Below are positions 49,906 to 60,927 of a stretch of DNA of 64,000 bases, in pieces (the stretch's first letter is position 1; every line of letters begins with the position of its first letter). Position numbers and translations under genes: made by a program. The DNA comes from Cheiracanthium punctorium (Eukaryota; Arthropoda; Arachnida; Araneae; Cheiracanthiidae): contig JAWZYV010012537.1 of NCBI GenBank assembly GCA_038373885.1, positions 91,205-155,204 of the forward strand. The letters run 5' to 3'. Below the pieces are notes generated by a model. The model saw only the letters and a program-made list of their open reading frames with translations. It was not told the DNA's origin and did no database searches.

Positions 49906-51379
49906 TAAATATAGCCCTTCAAATTTGGATTGTCATTTTTAATCACCCTGTATTACAACATACGCTAGAAGTTTGCATCTTCGCTAAGCCTACCGCACAC
50001 CGACCCGACGGAACTCTTCGAACGTGTCTGTCTACTACAAAGCGCCGTCGGTGTGAGACATGCTTGGAACTGATGGCGCAAACTCCGAGCATAATCTCTG
50101 GGAACGTTGTGAACTGAATTTTTTTAGTACACCATTTGTAATCATGATGTCCAACAAATGTTTCCAATGAATCACTCTCTCTTGTGTCCTTTCATATCTT
50201 CAACAAATGTTACCATTTTCCTTTGACGTTTCCGGCCATGGGGTTGCTGTGAAATTATCAATCCTTACGATATTTCCTATCTCTCCTTAAAGTTTGTCGC
50301 AATATTCTTGAAACAACTCGTATTAATTAATGTACAAAAACTTGAAGGAATAATTTTTTTTAGCAACCTATTGACAGAAAACGCCATTTTTTGCCTCGTC
50401 ATAAACTTCTAATGATTTTATTTGATAATATTCCAAAACTATGCTATTATTTAATTTTTTAAAACGAAATATACTTTGACTTAACAAAATATTTTGAAGC
50501 GATTCATTAAAAAAACTATAGCCGGGATGATTAAGCTCATTTAACACATTATATAGAAACTGTATAATAAACATGATATTCAACAGCACACAGCAGCAGA
50601 TCTAATGAAAAAATAAACAATAAAAAAGTTAATCAAAATAATTCAAAAAATGACAGGATGAAAATTATATTTGTTCTTTCGGCAGGAAGCACAGAGTATA
50701 CTGGATAGCACGGCACGAAGTGCAACAAAATTATTTAAGAAAATCAAACGATTCTCTTTTGTCCAGCACATTACTTGTTTCATCACATCAGAAATTTTCA
50801 GGCGACAGTGGACTTTCAAAACTCACTTTTTCTTTCGATGGATTTGCCTGATAATTAAATATGATGTTGAAAATGTAAACTTGTAAATTAATTTAAATTT
50901 GGACATAAAAGTCTGGCACATCAGTTAAACGCCTGGCATCATGCAAGGCGCAGGTCACTCCATAAAGTACTCGAGTATATAAATACTGCATTAGCTATAC
51001 AAGTAATTCCTTGTAAAGCTAATAGTAATTCCTTGTAAAGTCCAACCTTTTCCAAAATCGCACCTCGCAAAAGAAAATTCAAGGAACCATAATTTATACT
51101 ATTGCACTTTTTCTGAGAAAAAGCTTGTCTTTGGAAATCTCCATAAATGATAATTATATTTATACTCAAATACTTTTCTCATGAGAATGGTTTGGGGGTT
51201 GCGATTTCAGTATTGAATCTATGACAAACTTTTAGGGATGAAATATCTGTTTCACATATTTTCAGACACTGCAGAAAATACAAGTAACCAATAAAGTTCT
51301 TGCCGTTTTTGCTTTGCCAATAAATGAAATGAGAGTAGGTATGCAAATTAGTGTATGATGGGCTTGGGAAACCGTTCGG
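49906..51379. other. intergenic, no gene seen
   Basis: A GC-richer patch at 49980-50060 (CCGCACACCGACCCGACGG / CGCCGTCGGTGTGAG) contains a partial inverted repeat. Otherwise A+T-rich without a recognisable gene. Confidence 0.4.
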
Positions 51380-52110
51380 TTGAAAGTAGAAATATCAGTC
51401 GTTATACAAACAGGTCTCTTGCGCTCTTTCAGCAATCGTTATTCGTACAGTAGCGAAGAGAAATGGAAATGTCGAAGGAGCTCGTTCGGTGTTGGCTTTA
51501 CAACTTCAAAGTGGGCTTATCACCAGCTGTATCAAGTCGCCGAATATGTCAAGCGTTTGGGGATAGTGCTGTGAATGAACGTACGGCAAGGCTTTGGTTT
51601 CCAAAATTCAGGTCAAGTCGAAAATCAGATCAAGATTATGCTTTGTGTCTGGTGCACTAGTCATCAAGTGTTTCCCCATGAGCTGCTACCAACGGGCCAA
51701 AAGGTCACAGGGAACCAGTACTCGCAACAATTGGAACGTGTGTAACAGGCATTGCAACAAAAGACGATAGCGCTGGTGAATCGCAAAAGTGTACTATTGT
51801 TGCAATGATAGAGCAAGGCCACATATCGCACGGGTGGCCAGGGATACCTTACAGGACTTGGTTGTGAGACTGTCATCCTCCTTACTCACCAGATCTTGCG
51901 CTATCGGATTACCTCCTCTTCCATTCCTTGGTCAATCATCTTCGGGGAAAATCCTCCATCAATGAAGCAGGCTTGTACCAAGCACTCATGGGCTTTGAGC
52001 CCAAAACCCCCGAGTTTTACCGCGAGGGGAGACACGTCAGCTGAAGACACGTTGGCAGAAGGTGATGAATGCCGGCAGAGATTACTTAGAGGACAAACAA
52101 TAGGCTACAC
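51380..52110 (+). pseudogene. mariner-like transposase relic
   Basis: 51463-51660 reads like the N-terminal helix-turn-helix of a mariner transposase (ICQAFGDSAVNERTARLWF, followed by a K-F-R-S-x-R-K-S-D segment). After a gap the 51670-51760 frame has HELLPTGQKVTGNQYSQQLE, the segment between the first and second catalytic Asp. The 51850-51960 and 52010-52090 frames show a Y-S-P-D-L-like stretch and an FYREG-type C-terminus. Stops and frameshifts occur throughout, so this is an old, inactive copy. Confidence 0.75.
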
Positions 52111-52394
52111 TTTCTTTAAGTCATTTTCGATTTGGTCATTGAAAACGGCAAGAACTGTATTGATTACCTTATATATAACTCGCATTTATATATCAGCTGC
52201 TACTTAGTTGTTGTGACATGTGACTTTATCGGAAATTAATCCTCTTCACAATAGAAAGATCTTTCCACATACTAAGATGAAAGACAAAACAAACTATATC
52301 GAAAAGGACACAGAGAACAGAAGCAAATAATAATAAAAATAACAATAATAAAAATCCAAGGAAGCAAGAGGTGAGAGGCGGAAGATATCTTTTA

Positions 52395-52620
52395 TCAGTC
52401 CACAAGGTTCTTAATATCCCAGTACAGGTTGAAAACATCTCCCTGTTGTTGAGCATCTTTATCTAGTCTTGAACATCTAAAAAAGTGTTCTAAGTTCATT
52501 TTGCCAGTATTACATATTGGGCAAATGCTCGTGGGGAGAACACCAATCCTATTTAGGTGTTCCGTCAAACAGTCATTTTGATTCTGAAGCTGAAAACTGC
52601 CTCTTTACATGGTCTGGTAT
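52395..52620 (-). pseudogene. non-LTR retrotransposon ORF2 C-terminal fragment
   Basis: The minus-strand frame reads NQNDCLTEHLNRIG, then ICPICNTGKMNLEHFFRCSRL and a stop at 52395-52397. A C-P-x-C-x-n-E-H-x-n-C cysteine/histidine motif is typical of the very end of jockey/R1-type reverse transcriptase ORFs. A frameshift near 52600 separates an upstream HVKR piece. The rest of the RT domain is absent. Confidence 0.7.
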
Positions 52621-53658
52621 TTAAAAGTTTTTAAGTATATCTTGGATATCATGCATTCTGCCTTTGAATTTAGTTATCAGATTTTCCTTAAGTATTTAAA
52701 ATGTCTCTGTGGATATACTTTTTAAAAGATTTTGATGGAATATGTTTCTTACTGATGTCTACTACATTTTCCTTTTTTGCAAGAAATCTGCCGCAGCTAC
52801 TACTTTATGATGAATTTAAAATTTCGAATGTTAAGAACTGATAACTTTTCAGTTGAAAATGTTTTCAACTTATTTCATAATTTTCATTTAAAAAAATCAA
52901 ATGATTACACAGCAAAATTTTCTGGCTAAACCTAAGGGCGCTTGCTCTTTACTAAAATTACATATTTCAATTAGAAAGTTTTTTTCTCAGAAAATATTAT
53001 GAAGGTTGTGTTTTGTTTAAAAGAATATATTTTCTCATACGCAGTTTGACTTTGTTTTGAATTTTGTGTTGAATAATTTTGAAAAAAAATTCTTTATGGT
53101 TTGATCGCATTATATTGTATGATTTCATTTGAAAAGAAAAACAGTTTTGGTTTGTTAAGCAGCTTAAGAAGAAAATAATTGAAATCTTCAGGGAATATTA
53201 TAAGAGTGTTTAATTCTGTTATCATTTTTTTTAGAAACGGAAGTAAACTTCGTAAAGTAATTTGTAGATGGGTGTAGTTTGCTTTTGATTTAAGTAGTAT
53301 CATTAGTAAAATATTAATTAAGTAAAATTAAATAATTATATTGTACATTGTTCATTTATTATTTATGTGTTTAATTGGTTTACTAATGTTTATGATTTTC
53401 TCGGTATAAGTTATACGATTTTGGCAAATTTAAAGATGATAAACATTTTCATGGTTGCCATTTAAAGTTTTTTAAGACATTAAGTGGTTTTTTAGAAAAA
53501 GTTTAAAATTGAGTATTTTGTGCATTGTTTATTACTAAAATTTTTTGTGGGTCATCTGAAGAACCAGAAAATTAATTTGGTTAGAATTAGCATTAACTTT
53601 TCCCTAATTCTATTCGTATCGTTGCTGAGGAATTTCTTGAAAAAATCAAACTATTAAA
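52621..53658. other. A+T-rich non-coding DNA
   Basis: No gene or repeat boundary was recognised. It is possibly the 5' leader or LTR remnant of the gag fragment that follows. Confidence 0.35.
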
Positions 53659-53976
53659 ATGGCCTATCTCGCGAAGGCGCGTAAAGAGGAATTAAGAACA
53701 ATTGCTCAAGAGTTAGGGGAGGAGGTTACTGATGATCTTAAAATGATCGATTTAAAGAATTTGATATTAAATAGCAAGAACTATGATGAAGAATTTGTAA
53801 AAGAATTTGTGAATTTGATAATAAGTGATAGAATTAAATCTGAAGAAAGGGAAAAAGCTGAACGTGAAGAAAGGGAGAGAATTGAACGTGAAGACAAAGA
53901 GAGAATTGAACGTAAAGAAGAGAAAGATAGAGAATTTGCATTAGAAATGAAACGAGGGTCAGACTCCAAACTGTGA
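53659..53976 (+). CDS. N-terminal gag fragment of an LTR retrotransposon (105 aa)
   Basis: The ORF opens MAYLAKARKEELRTIAQELG. A SAP-like pair of helices (VTDDLKMIDLKNLILNSKNYDEEF) follows, then a strongly charged E/R/K coiled coil. Such N-termini occur on many spider and arachnid LTR-element gag proteins; this is recalled family knowledge, not a search. The frame stops after EMKRGSDSKL, where such proteins normally continue into a capsid domain that is absent here. It is probably a truncated relic, though a short expressed protein cannot be excluded. Confidence 0.55.
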   Translation: MAYLAKARKEELRTIAQELGEEVTDDLKMIDLKNLILNSKNYDEEFVKEFVNLIISDRIKSEEREKAEREERERIEREDKERIERKEEKDREFALEMKRGSDSKL

Positions 53977-53991
53977 TGGACGGAAATTCTA

Positions 53992-54047
53992 GTTTTAGAT
54001 TTTCAAGATACCTGGAAAAAGTTCCAGATATATTGAAAATCTAAAAC
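53992..54047. repeat. imperfect 26-bp-arm hairpin
   Basis: GTTTTAGATTTTCAA...CTGGAA and TTCCAG...TTGAAAATCTAAAAC pair with two small mismatches and a ~4-nt loop. It lies 16 bases after the stop of the gag fragment. It could be a minimal foldback element or a structured 3' end. Confidence 0.75.
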
Positions 54048-54837
54048 TTTTAATATTAACTTTATTTAATACTGAGTAAGGGTTGAAAATGCTCTCAAAA
54101 TAGCATTAATATTTACCTCATGCTGAAGATTTTTTTTGAAATATTGCAATGTCACAAAATTATAACAAAACTCTGCTTGATATTCACTGTATCTTGGATG
54201 AGTATTGGAAGGGAGATACAGAGTGTGTGGCAGTATTGCTTTAAAAGTGACTTACTTAAGAAGTTATTTTCATTGCACCTCCAGTATTACATAAATTTCG
54301 TTGGCAATTTATTTGAAAAATATGAATTGCCTGCGACATTTTCAATATCGGGAAGACGAACGATCAATATCCGACTATGGACCTGAACATCATGTGTTCG
54401 AAAACCAGCTACTGAAATTTCTGGTGTATACGTACGCTAAATTTTAAGGGGCCAGAAATCTTCGCAATGGTTGATTGCAGTTTTCAACTTAAGTCAATAT
54501 TAAAGAAATTCTTCCTCTTTCTTGTGAGTACCTAAATTATGGAAGTATTTTAAAGAAGAGTAAAGTTACTATTCGCATCATACTAAGTGCGTGCTCTGTG
54601 CTGTCGTTGTCTATATTTTCAATAGTTCAGCAACCACCAAAATAGTGTGAGTGAATAATGCTTTGCTACTAAAAATCTTTTCAATGTTAAATGTTACTGG
54701 AAGTTCGCTTTTCTAAAGTCAATTCTACACTTTGAAAAATCCACTGTCGCCATTGGTATGGCTTATATACATATAAAATGAAAAACAAAAGATTCAAGCT
54801 CGATCTCGCCATTATAGCTAGTTCAGTCCGCATGTTA
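54048..54837. other. intergenic spacer downstream of the opsin
   Basis: No convincing gene is seen. An open stretch at 54120-54386 has no recognisable homology. Confidence 0.35.
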
Positions 54838-54847
54838 TTTATTTATT
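54838..54847 (-). promoter_or_regulatory. overlapping polyadenylation signals for the opsin
   Basis: On the minus strand two AATAAA hexamers (AATAAATAAA) lie 7-17 bases after the opsin stop. This would give a very short 3' UTR. A more distal site is equally possible. Confidence 0.35.
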
Positions 54848-54854
54848 GTGTTGT

Positions 54855-55142
54855 TCAAATAGCGTCGACGTTGGCAGCCCTTTCGGGCGAGTCTGGAAGC
54901 TCGATGCTCTGGAGTGGGGCCTCTTTGCAGCAGGCGGCGGTGGAGAGAACAGCAGCCCTGAGCTTCGGGTTCGAGAAGAAGTAGATGAGTGGGTTGAAGA
55001 CTGTGGACGACTTGGCGAAGATTGGAGGGATCAGAGTCAGGAACGGAGGGACGGAGCTGGGCGGCGCGAATATCGTCCACAGGCACAGCACCGCGTAAGG
55101 GCTCCACGCTACCACGAAAGCCACGATCAGAATGAAAGACAT
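54855..55142 (-). CDS. opsin terminal exon (TM6, TM7, C-tail)
   Basis: It starts after the acceptor CACCCAG (AG at 55143-55144) in phase 0. It encodes 95 residues including Lys-44 of the exon in FAKSST, the NPLIY motif and a short C-tail with two Cys (AACC-type, a possible palmitoylation site). It ends VDAI and TGA. Confidence 0.88.
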   Translation of the reverse strand: MSFILIVAFVVAWSPYAVLCLWTIFAPPSSVPPFLTLIPPIFAKSSTVFNPLIYFFSNPKLRAAVLSTAACCKEAPLQSIELPDSPERAANVDAI

Positions 55143-57598
55143 CTGGGTGAAAAAAAATACGAAAATGGCTGATGAGGTTGGAATTTAAAACCTATATTAA
55201 AAGGTGCGAGACTGCTTCCTAACTAAAACGAGAATCTTATGATACCATCCCTATCATGACAGATCAAAGCCACAGGCAAATGTTATTACATAACCCGTGG
55301 AGTATTACATAACTCCTCATGTAATATTTTAAGGTATAATATGTATCACATGCACAGCCTCACACACACACGAAGTGATGATTGGCATATGCAGAAAAGC
55401 CTGTAGTCTTTTTGCTTTACTAGATTTCCGTCAAGCACGTAGGAGCAGTGGCGGATTGATGCAAGTTTGTCGGGAGGGGGACGGTTAGCTTGTCGGTGGG
55501 GACGGTTAGTTAGAAGATTGACAAACACATCCATTTTATGGGAGTAAAATAGGATCTTTTATATTAATTTCTTTTTTCTCGGGTGGGGGCAACCCCTTTT
55601 AATCTGCCCTTGCGTAGAACACGAACACCTGTCGTGAGATTAGTTTCTGGAGACATTGGTGGATTCAAAGAGAGGTCATGGAGACACATGCTGCCTTTTC
55701 AATCAAAGTTTAGACAATAAAAGTTTGATTTACTATACATATTGAAATCTATTTATATTATAAATAAGGAAAATGTAATTTTTTTTTTAAAGTTGTGCTT
55801 TCTCTTGGATATTTTTTCAAATTTTGTTATTATTATTATTATACTTACCCGTGTCTGAAGATTTCAGAAATTAACGATGATCAAATTAAGGGATGGAAAA
55901 CACAAATTGCTAGGGTCACTTACTATTGTTACTGTCTTCTCATTAGTCCACTGATCCCGCACAACGGCTCTTTCTTTCGCGTTCTTGCGGACTCGGCGAG
56001 CAATGGCACAGTAGCACACCGCTATGATGGAGAAAGGAACCATAAATCCCAGCACAAAGTAGACGATGATGAACGACTTGTAGCTGGAATCATTGTGCTG
56101 CCAGTCTATCGTGCAAGTCGTCACGCTTGGCTCTAAGCCGTACCTGGAACGAAAATCAAGACGGGTCATGAGGGGACTACGACGTGCGTTCAAGTTCTGT
56201 AGTTCATCAAGTAATGAAGAAATACCAGGCTTTAACAGAAGGGGAGGGGGGGAAATGTAACTTATGTGGATACTTCGATCTTTACTCGCGCTATAACATC
56301 AATCAGTATTAAGGTGCTAACCAGTTTGAAATAGTCATTAACTAATATTGAGAGTATGATAGGTACACTTACAATCGTCTATTTCAATTACTTAGGCAAT
56401 ATTGGAGATAAATTTGAGTATATCCAATGTAAATCCAGTCACAGAAATAGTGGCACAGCATTGCATAAATGTTCGCCAATGCTAAATATTGATACCCAAC
56501 ATGATGGTTTCAATTATTTCAATTAATTTTATTTTCAATTAACGGAAAATGCTCTCCCAATGGTAGAGAACGCTTTTCCACCGTTCTAATACATATTATT
56601 AAAGGCATCATGGAAATATTTTCAAGGCAAAACTTTTTACATAAACATTAGCAAGATACTGCACAAGTATTTATTTTCGAGTGGAGAACTGTACCATTTT
56701 CAAAAGAATGTTTTCAATCCGTTTCTTAATCGGTATCCTAAATCTTAGTATTTTTAAGCAGTAAAAATTATTTATTCACTAAACATTCTTCAAGTAATCG
56801 CTAAGATTTCGAATGAAAAAAAAAAGCTCATGGAAGTAAAAATGTCTCATTATCTGAAATCAATACTGGTCATTAATACAAGATTGAATATGTAATATTC
56901 AAATATTTATATAACATTAGGCTGGCGCTAATCACTGTTTGAGAGCAATTTCTCAAGCTAAGTTAAAATATTTAAGTGAAACATATCGCGTAATGTATGT
57001 CTACAAAATATTATTGTATTATTTATACTATTAAAATTTTTAATGCGCGCACAAAACAAGCTCCAAATTACGAATATCAATATGGAGTTTTATAGCATCT
57101 TATAACCAAGATGTTATAAAACTCTTGTGAAGATAATTCTGTAAAATTTGCATTACTAATTAAAAGGATCTTTATAATTTTTTAGTTACTCCTGATTATG
57201 AGACTACAAAAGCTGTGAAAACTGATAAAATAATGGAGCAACTTCTCCCAGTTCAGCATTTTGATGTATCGCACTGTGTTTGAATTAGCACATGTTTGAA
57301 TTATTCACACATTTTGTGTGTGCATGAATGAAACTTTCGATTAAACCCTAACATTACATCTATATTTATGAAAATTAAATAAGGAACTGCACAAAAATTT
57401 ATTGCAAGTAAAATAATAAGCAAAAAATCTTGAAGATTTTCTATAATTTTTTGGTGCGTGCAAAATACGGTAAAATCGATTAACTCGTACAAATAACTTA
57501 CCTCCCCCAGCCTAAAAGAGGCATGAGAGACCAGAAGAATGCGTAAGCCCATACGGCAGTCAGCATCTGCGTGTACCTTCTATAAGTTAGCTTGCTTC
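54855..57598 (-). CDS. opsin (peropsin/RGR/Go-like), 3' three exons; 5' exons not in view
   Basis: A light-sensing or retinal-binding seven-helix receptor of the opsin family, seen from TM4 to the C-terminus: exons 57502-57598, 55924-56143 and 54855-55142, with introns of 1358 and 781 bases. All four splice junctions are GT/AG and the phases agree. The joined product runs from TM4 (VWAYAFFWSLMPLLGWG) through extracellular loop 2 with the disulfide Cys (TCTIDW), TM5, a basic loop 3, TM6 (AFVVAWSPYAVLCLW) and TM7 (FAKSSTVFNPLIYF). The Schiff-base lysine sits exactly six residues before the NPxIY Asn, as in rhodopsin. The TCTIDW and FAKSST signatures favour the peropsin/RGR/Go group over arthropod visual r-opsins. 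The NPK tripeptide after NPLIYFFS differs from NKQ and HPK. The first intron here is phase 1. TM1-3 exons must lie beyond 57598, probably outside the window. Confidence 0.88.
55924..56143 (-). CDS. opsin penultimate exon (ECL2, TM5, ICL3)
   Basis: 220 bases, acceptor TTCGTTCCAG and donor GTAAGTGACC. It encodes YGLEPSVTTCTIDWQ, then TM5 (IIVYFVLGFMVPFSIIAVCY) and the charged loop RRVRKNAKERAVVRDQWTNE. Confidence 0.88.
57502..57598 (-). CDS. opsin exon (TM4)
   Basis: 97 bases, acceptor TTCTTTTCAG and donor GTAAGTTATT. It begins with two bases of a split codon, then SKLTYRRYTQML and TM4 ending LLGWG. The last two bases (AG) join G of the next exon to make Arg. Confidence 0.85.
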
Positions 57599-58157
57599 CT
57601 GAAAAGAAGAACAAAACAAGCAAAAAAAAATCATGACGAAATCATTGATTTCCGAACATTTTCCAATTCAGCCATATTTGCACATACACAGCTGCTAAAC
57701 GAATAATTGTGTGAGCGAAAGTTGAAAAAACACGTAGTCTTTACAAGGATGAGAGCGATCACGTTAAAGCAAATAAAACATAATAGGATTTTTTTAAATC
57801 ACTGTTTTTAGAATCTAAATCTATAAAAATTTATTTTGTATGTTCCTGAAAAGAAAAAAAAGCTGCTATCAATTTTAAAATAAGAAAGCTATCAACATCC
57901 TATAATAAGTCTCAATAAAATCTATCAATGTTTATTTTGTTTGATGATAAAGGACTATTTAAATGATTGCTATGCCTCTGGACCCTAATGTAGTGGAATA
58001 ATTTTGTGTGTTCTTGTAAAAGAAATACCCATGCTATACACATTATCTTCAATAGGAAACATAATAGACCCAGTCTAAAAAAGCATTCCAATATAAGCCA
58101 GATTTCCATTTTCTGTTATTAAGTTAAAAAAAAAATCAACTTTTGATGAGAACGAGC
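57599..58157. other. presumed opsin intron
   Basis: No exon was recognised. Near 57970-58030 there is a GTAATG.../TTCTTGTAAAAGAAA unit of the dispersed CATAGAGCGTAATG family. Confidence 0.4.
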
Positions 58158-58165
58158 GCTTGATG

Positions 58166-58340
58166 CAGGGCGTAGCCAAGAGGGGGTGGGTTGGGGGTCA
58201 TAACCCCCCCCCCCCCATGAGGAATTTTTTGCCATACAAAATGTATATTCTTCACTACATTATCACACACACGTATACATATATATGAGTTCTAGTAGTC
58301 GTAACCCACCCCCCATGAAAAATCTCTGGCTACGCCCCTG
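58166..58340. mobile_element. hAT MITE, 175 bp, with 8-bp duplication GCTTGATG
   Basis: The ends are CAGGGCGTAGCCAAGAG and CTGGCTACGCCCCTG. Exact GCTTGATG flanks it at 58158-58165 and 58341-58348. It is the same family type as 39471-39605 and sits within the presumed opsin intron. Confidence 0.92.
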
Positions 58341-58348
58341 GCTTGATG

Positions 58349-59149
58349 TATGTATTCGACATAGAAAATTCGACTTACACTCGAAAATTTATAGGAGAGA
58401 TGTACATGAGAATAGCATTTAAAAATTTTGTAACAATTGGTGAGTGAATTTCATGACAAACCACACCGAACAGATATAAATAGGCGAAATGATATCATAA
58501 GCACTTTTCAACACTATTGTTAAGTTTCATTTTCTAACGAAAAAGTAAAATAAAATAAAATGAAAATAAATAAAAAATAAATAATTTGTACAGTAAACAT
58601 TTTAAACATATCACGTGCAGTCATCTTCGAGTTAACTATGTTATTTTTTTTTCCTTTATTTCTAGCCCTTCGCTTAGCACATTGCTTGCGGGTCAGGCAT
58701 GAGTATGTTTTTCATGAACTAATTCTAGAGTGTCGGGCTGCGGACATTACGCCCTCATAAAGAAAATAAGCGCCCACAGTTAAAAATTTTGCTCCACAAT
58801 ATCAGCAATAAACATTCCAAATTGAAATAAAGAGAGATCAATTAGGAGATAAGAAATGTAGAATAAAGGCAATTCAAACAATATATGGTGTCAATAATAA
58901 AAAGTTTACACTGTTTTATTGCAGAGGCAGGGCTGTAAACAGGGCTTCATTTTAATCAATGTAGGTGGAGAAGTATCTTCAGTTCTGGTTAATTTTTGCC
59001 CGCATATTATGTATTAAGGATAATGCAAAGGTATCCACACAGCACAAAGATATCCATTGGTTATCTAAAAGGAATCAGAATTGAATAATGGGTATATCTA
59101 TTAGAAGCCCAAGATCCTCCAGATAACATAAAATGGACTTTTATGTGTA
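58349..59149. other. non-coding, no exon or repeat recognised
   Basis: A+T-rich. A GC-richer patch at 58665-58760 was examined for an opsin exon and shows no TM2-TM3 or D/E-R-Y coding. Confidence 0.35.
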
Positions 59150-60316
59150 TCTATATAAATAAAATTAGACTTTTGTCTGTACATTTCTTGGAATTCAAAA
59201 ATTTTACAATTTCTATCCGTTTCAAGCACCCGGGATTCCGATGCGACCCTCAAAAAAAAGTTTGTCTGTCTGTCTGTCTGTCATTCTGTCCTTCTGTCAT
59301 TCTGTCCGTGACGCTTTTTTTGTTTAAGCATCACGTAAAAACGACTAAAGAGAATGATATGAAATTTTGTGTCATGATAGGTGGTCACTCAACTTAAAAC
59401 ATAGGCGTCGAATTTTTAAAAAATCTTGATTAGATTTTCAGATTTTGCGAAAATCGTTTCAAACTGCGTAAATTTGTGTTCAAGCATCACGCAAAAACGA
59501 CTGAAGCGAATGATATGAAATTGGGTGTCATGATAGGTGGTCACTCAACTTAAACTATAAGCATCTAATTAAAAAAAATCGATCAGATTTCGAGATTTTG
59601 TGAAAATCGTTTAAAAGAGTGAATCTTTGTTCCCGCATTACGTAATAACGACTAAAGCGAATGATATGAAATTTGGTCACACAATAGATGGTTGCTCAAC
59701 ATAAACTATAGGAGTCCAATTTTTTAAACATTTTTATTAGATTTTGAGATTTTGTGAAAATTCTCTCAAAATGCGTTTATATTTCTTCAAACATCACGTA
59801 ATAACGACTAATACGAATGATACGAAATTTAGTGATATGATAGGTAGTTGCTAATCTTAATTTATAGGCGTTGAATTTTTAAAATATTTTGATTACATTT
59901 TGAGATTTTGCGAAAATCGTTTTAAAATGCTGAAAATTTGTTCCAGCATCACGAAATAAAGATTGCAGGGAATGAAACGAATTTGGTTGACAGGATAGGT
60001 TGTCACTCAACTTAAATTCTAGGCTTCCATTTTTTCAAAAATGTTGATTGAATTTTTAGATTTTGCGAAAATTATTTCAGTATGCGTAAATATTCGTTCA
60101 CGCATCACATAATTACGACTAATGCGAATGAAATGATATTACTTAGTTACTCTCTAACCTGTAATATTTTAACAATACATAAAAATTATAACTTCGCTTT
60201 CTTTACTTTGGCAACATACTACATCCATTCTGTGTACTCATACAATGCTGACGAAAGATCTTGCTTTTTTGGAAATTTGCATTCACTAACCCGTCGAGAA
60301 CGGGTACTTCAGCTAG
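59150..60316 (+). mobile_element. non-autonomous Helitron with ~155-bp internal tandem repeats
   Basis: It starts TCTATATAAATAAAATTAG after A. It ends with the hairpin ACCCGT-CGAGA-ACGGGT, then ACTTCAGCTAG and T. The interior has about six diverged units carrying GCATCACGTAAAAACGACTAA, GCGAATGATATGAAATTTG and TAGGTGGTCACTCAACTTAAA. There is no transposase. Confidence 0.8.
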
Positions 60317-60728
60317 TAAATAAATAAAATTAGAATTTGCCGTACTACTTGGTATTACAAAATTTTGCAATTTATATCCGTTTTAAGCATTTGGGACGCC
60401 AGTACAACCGTAAAAAAAAAGGTTGTCTGTCTGTCGTTCTGTTAGTAACTAGGGATCGACCGATAGTATCGGCAACCGATAGTATCGGCGCCGATACCTC
60501 CTATTTTTTTAGGTATCGGTATCGGTTTCTGTTGCTTTCATCCATTCTCACCGATACTTTTCAGCCGATACTTCGCTTTTCAGAAGAAACCACGCAGGCG
60601 CAACACCATTCTAGAATCTTTATTTTGGTAATGAGATAGGAGGCGTCGTGTCATTGGCACATTTGTTTGCGCGAGTGTTTTCGAACAGGTTTTTTTTTTT
60701 TTTTTTTTTTAATTTTAACCATCGTTAA

Positions 60729-60842
60729 ATGGATGTCGTATCACCAAGTGTGGTAGAAATTATGGACGAAGAATCGTTAGATGACAGTTTAACAGGACAA
60801 TCGTCTGTTCTTCTAAATTGTTTTGAATTGGTGGTCGAGAGG
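60729..60842 (+). CDS. exon-like ORF near the left end of the hAT element
   Basis: 38 codons (MDVVSPSVVEIMDEESLDD...) end at TAG or splice at GAGAG|GTAGGC (donor GT at 60843). It is acidic like hAT transposase N-termini, and sits at the expected place for a first coding exon. No downstream exon was recognised, so it is probably the leftover of a transposase gene. Host capture is an alternative. Confidence 0.35.
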
Positions 60843-60927
60843 TAGGCTATAATTTTACTTCAGTTTTATAAACGTTTATTTTCTCACTTCGAAAAAGTGT
60901 TCATTCATATATATATATATACACACA

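Noticed and set aside
49980..50060. GC-richer patch as a coding exon
   Set aside because: It contains a partial inverted repeat and no sustained homology; more likely a MITE fragment.
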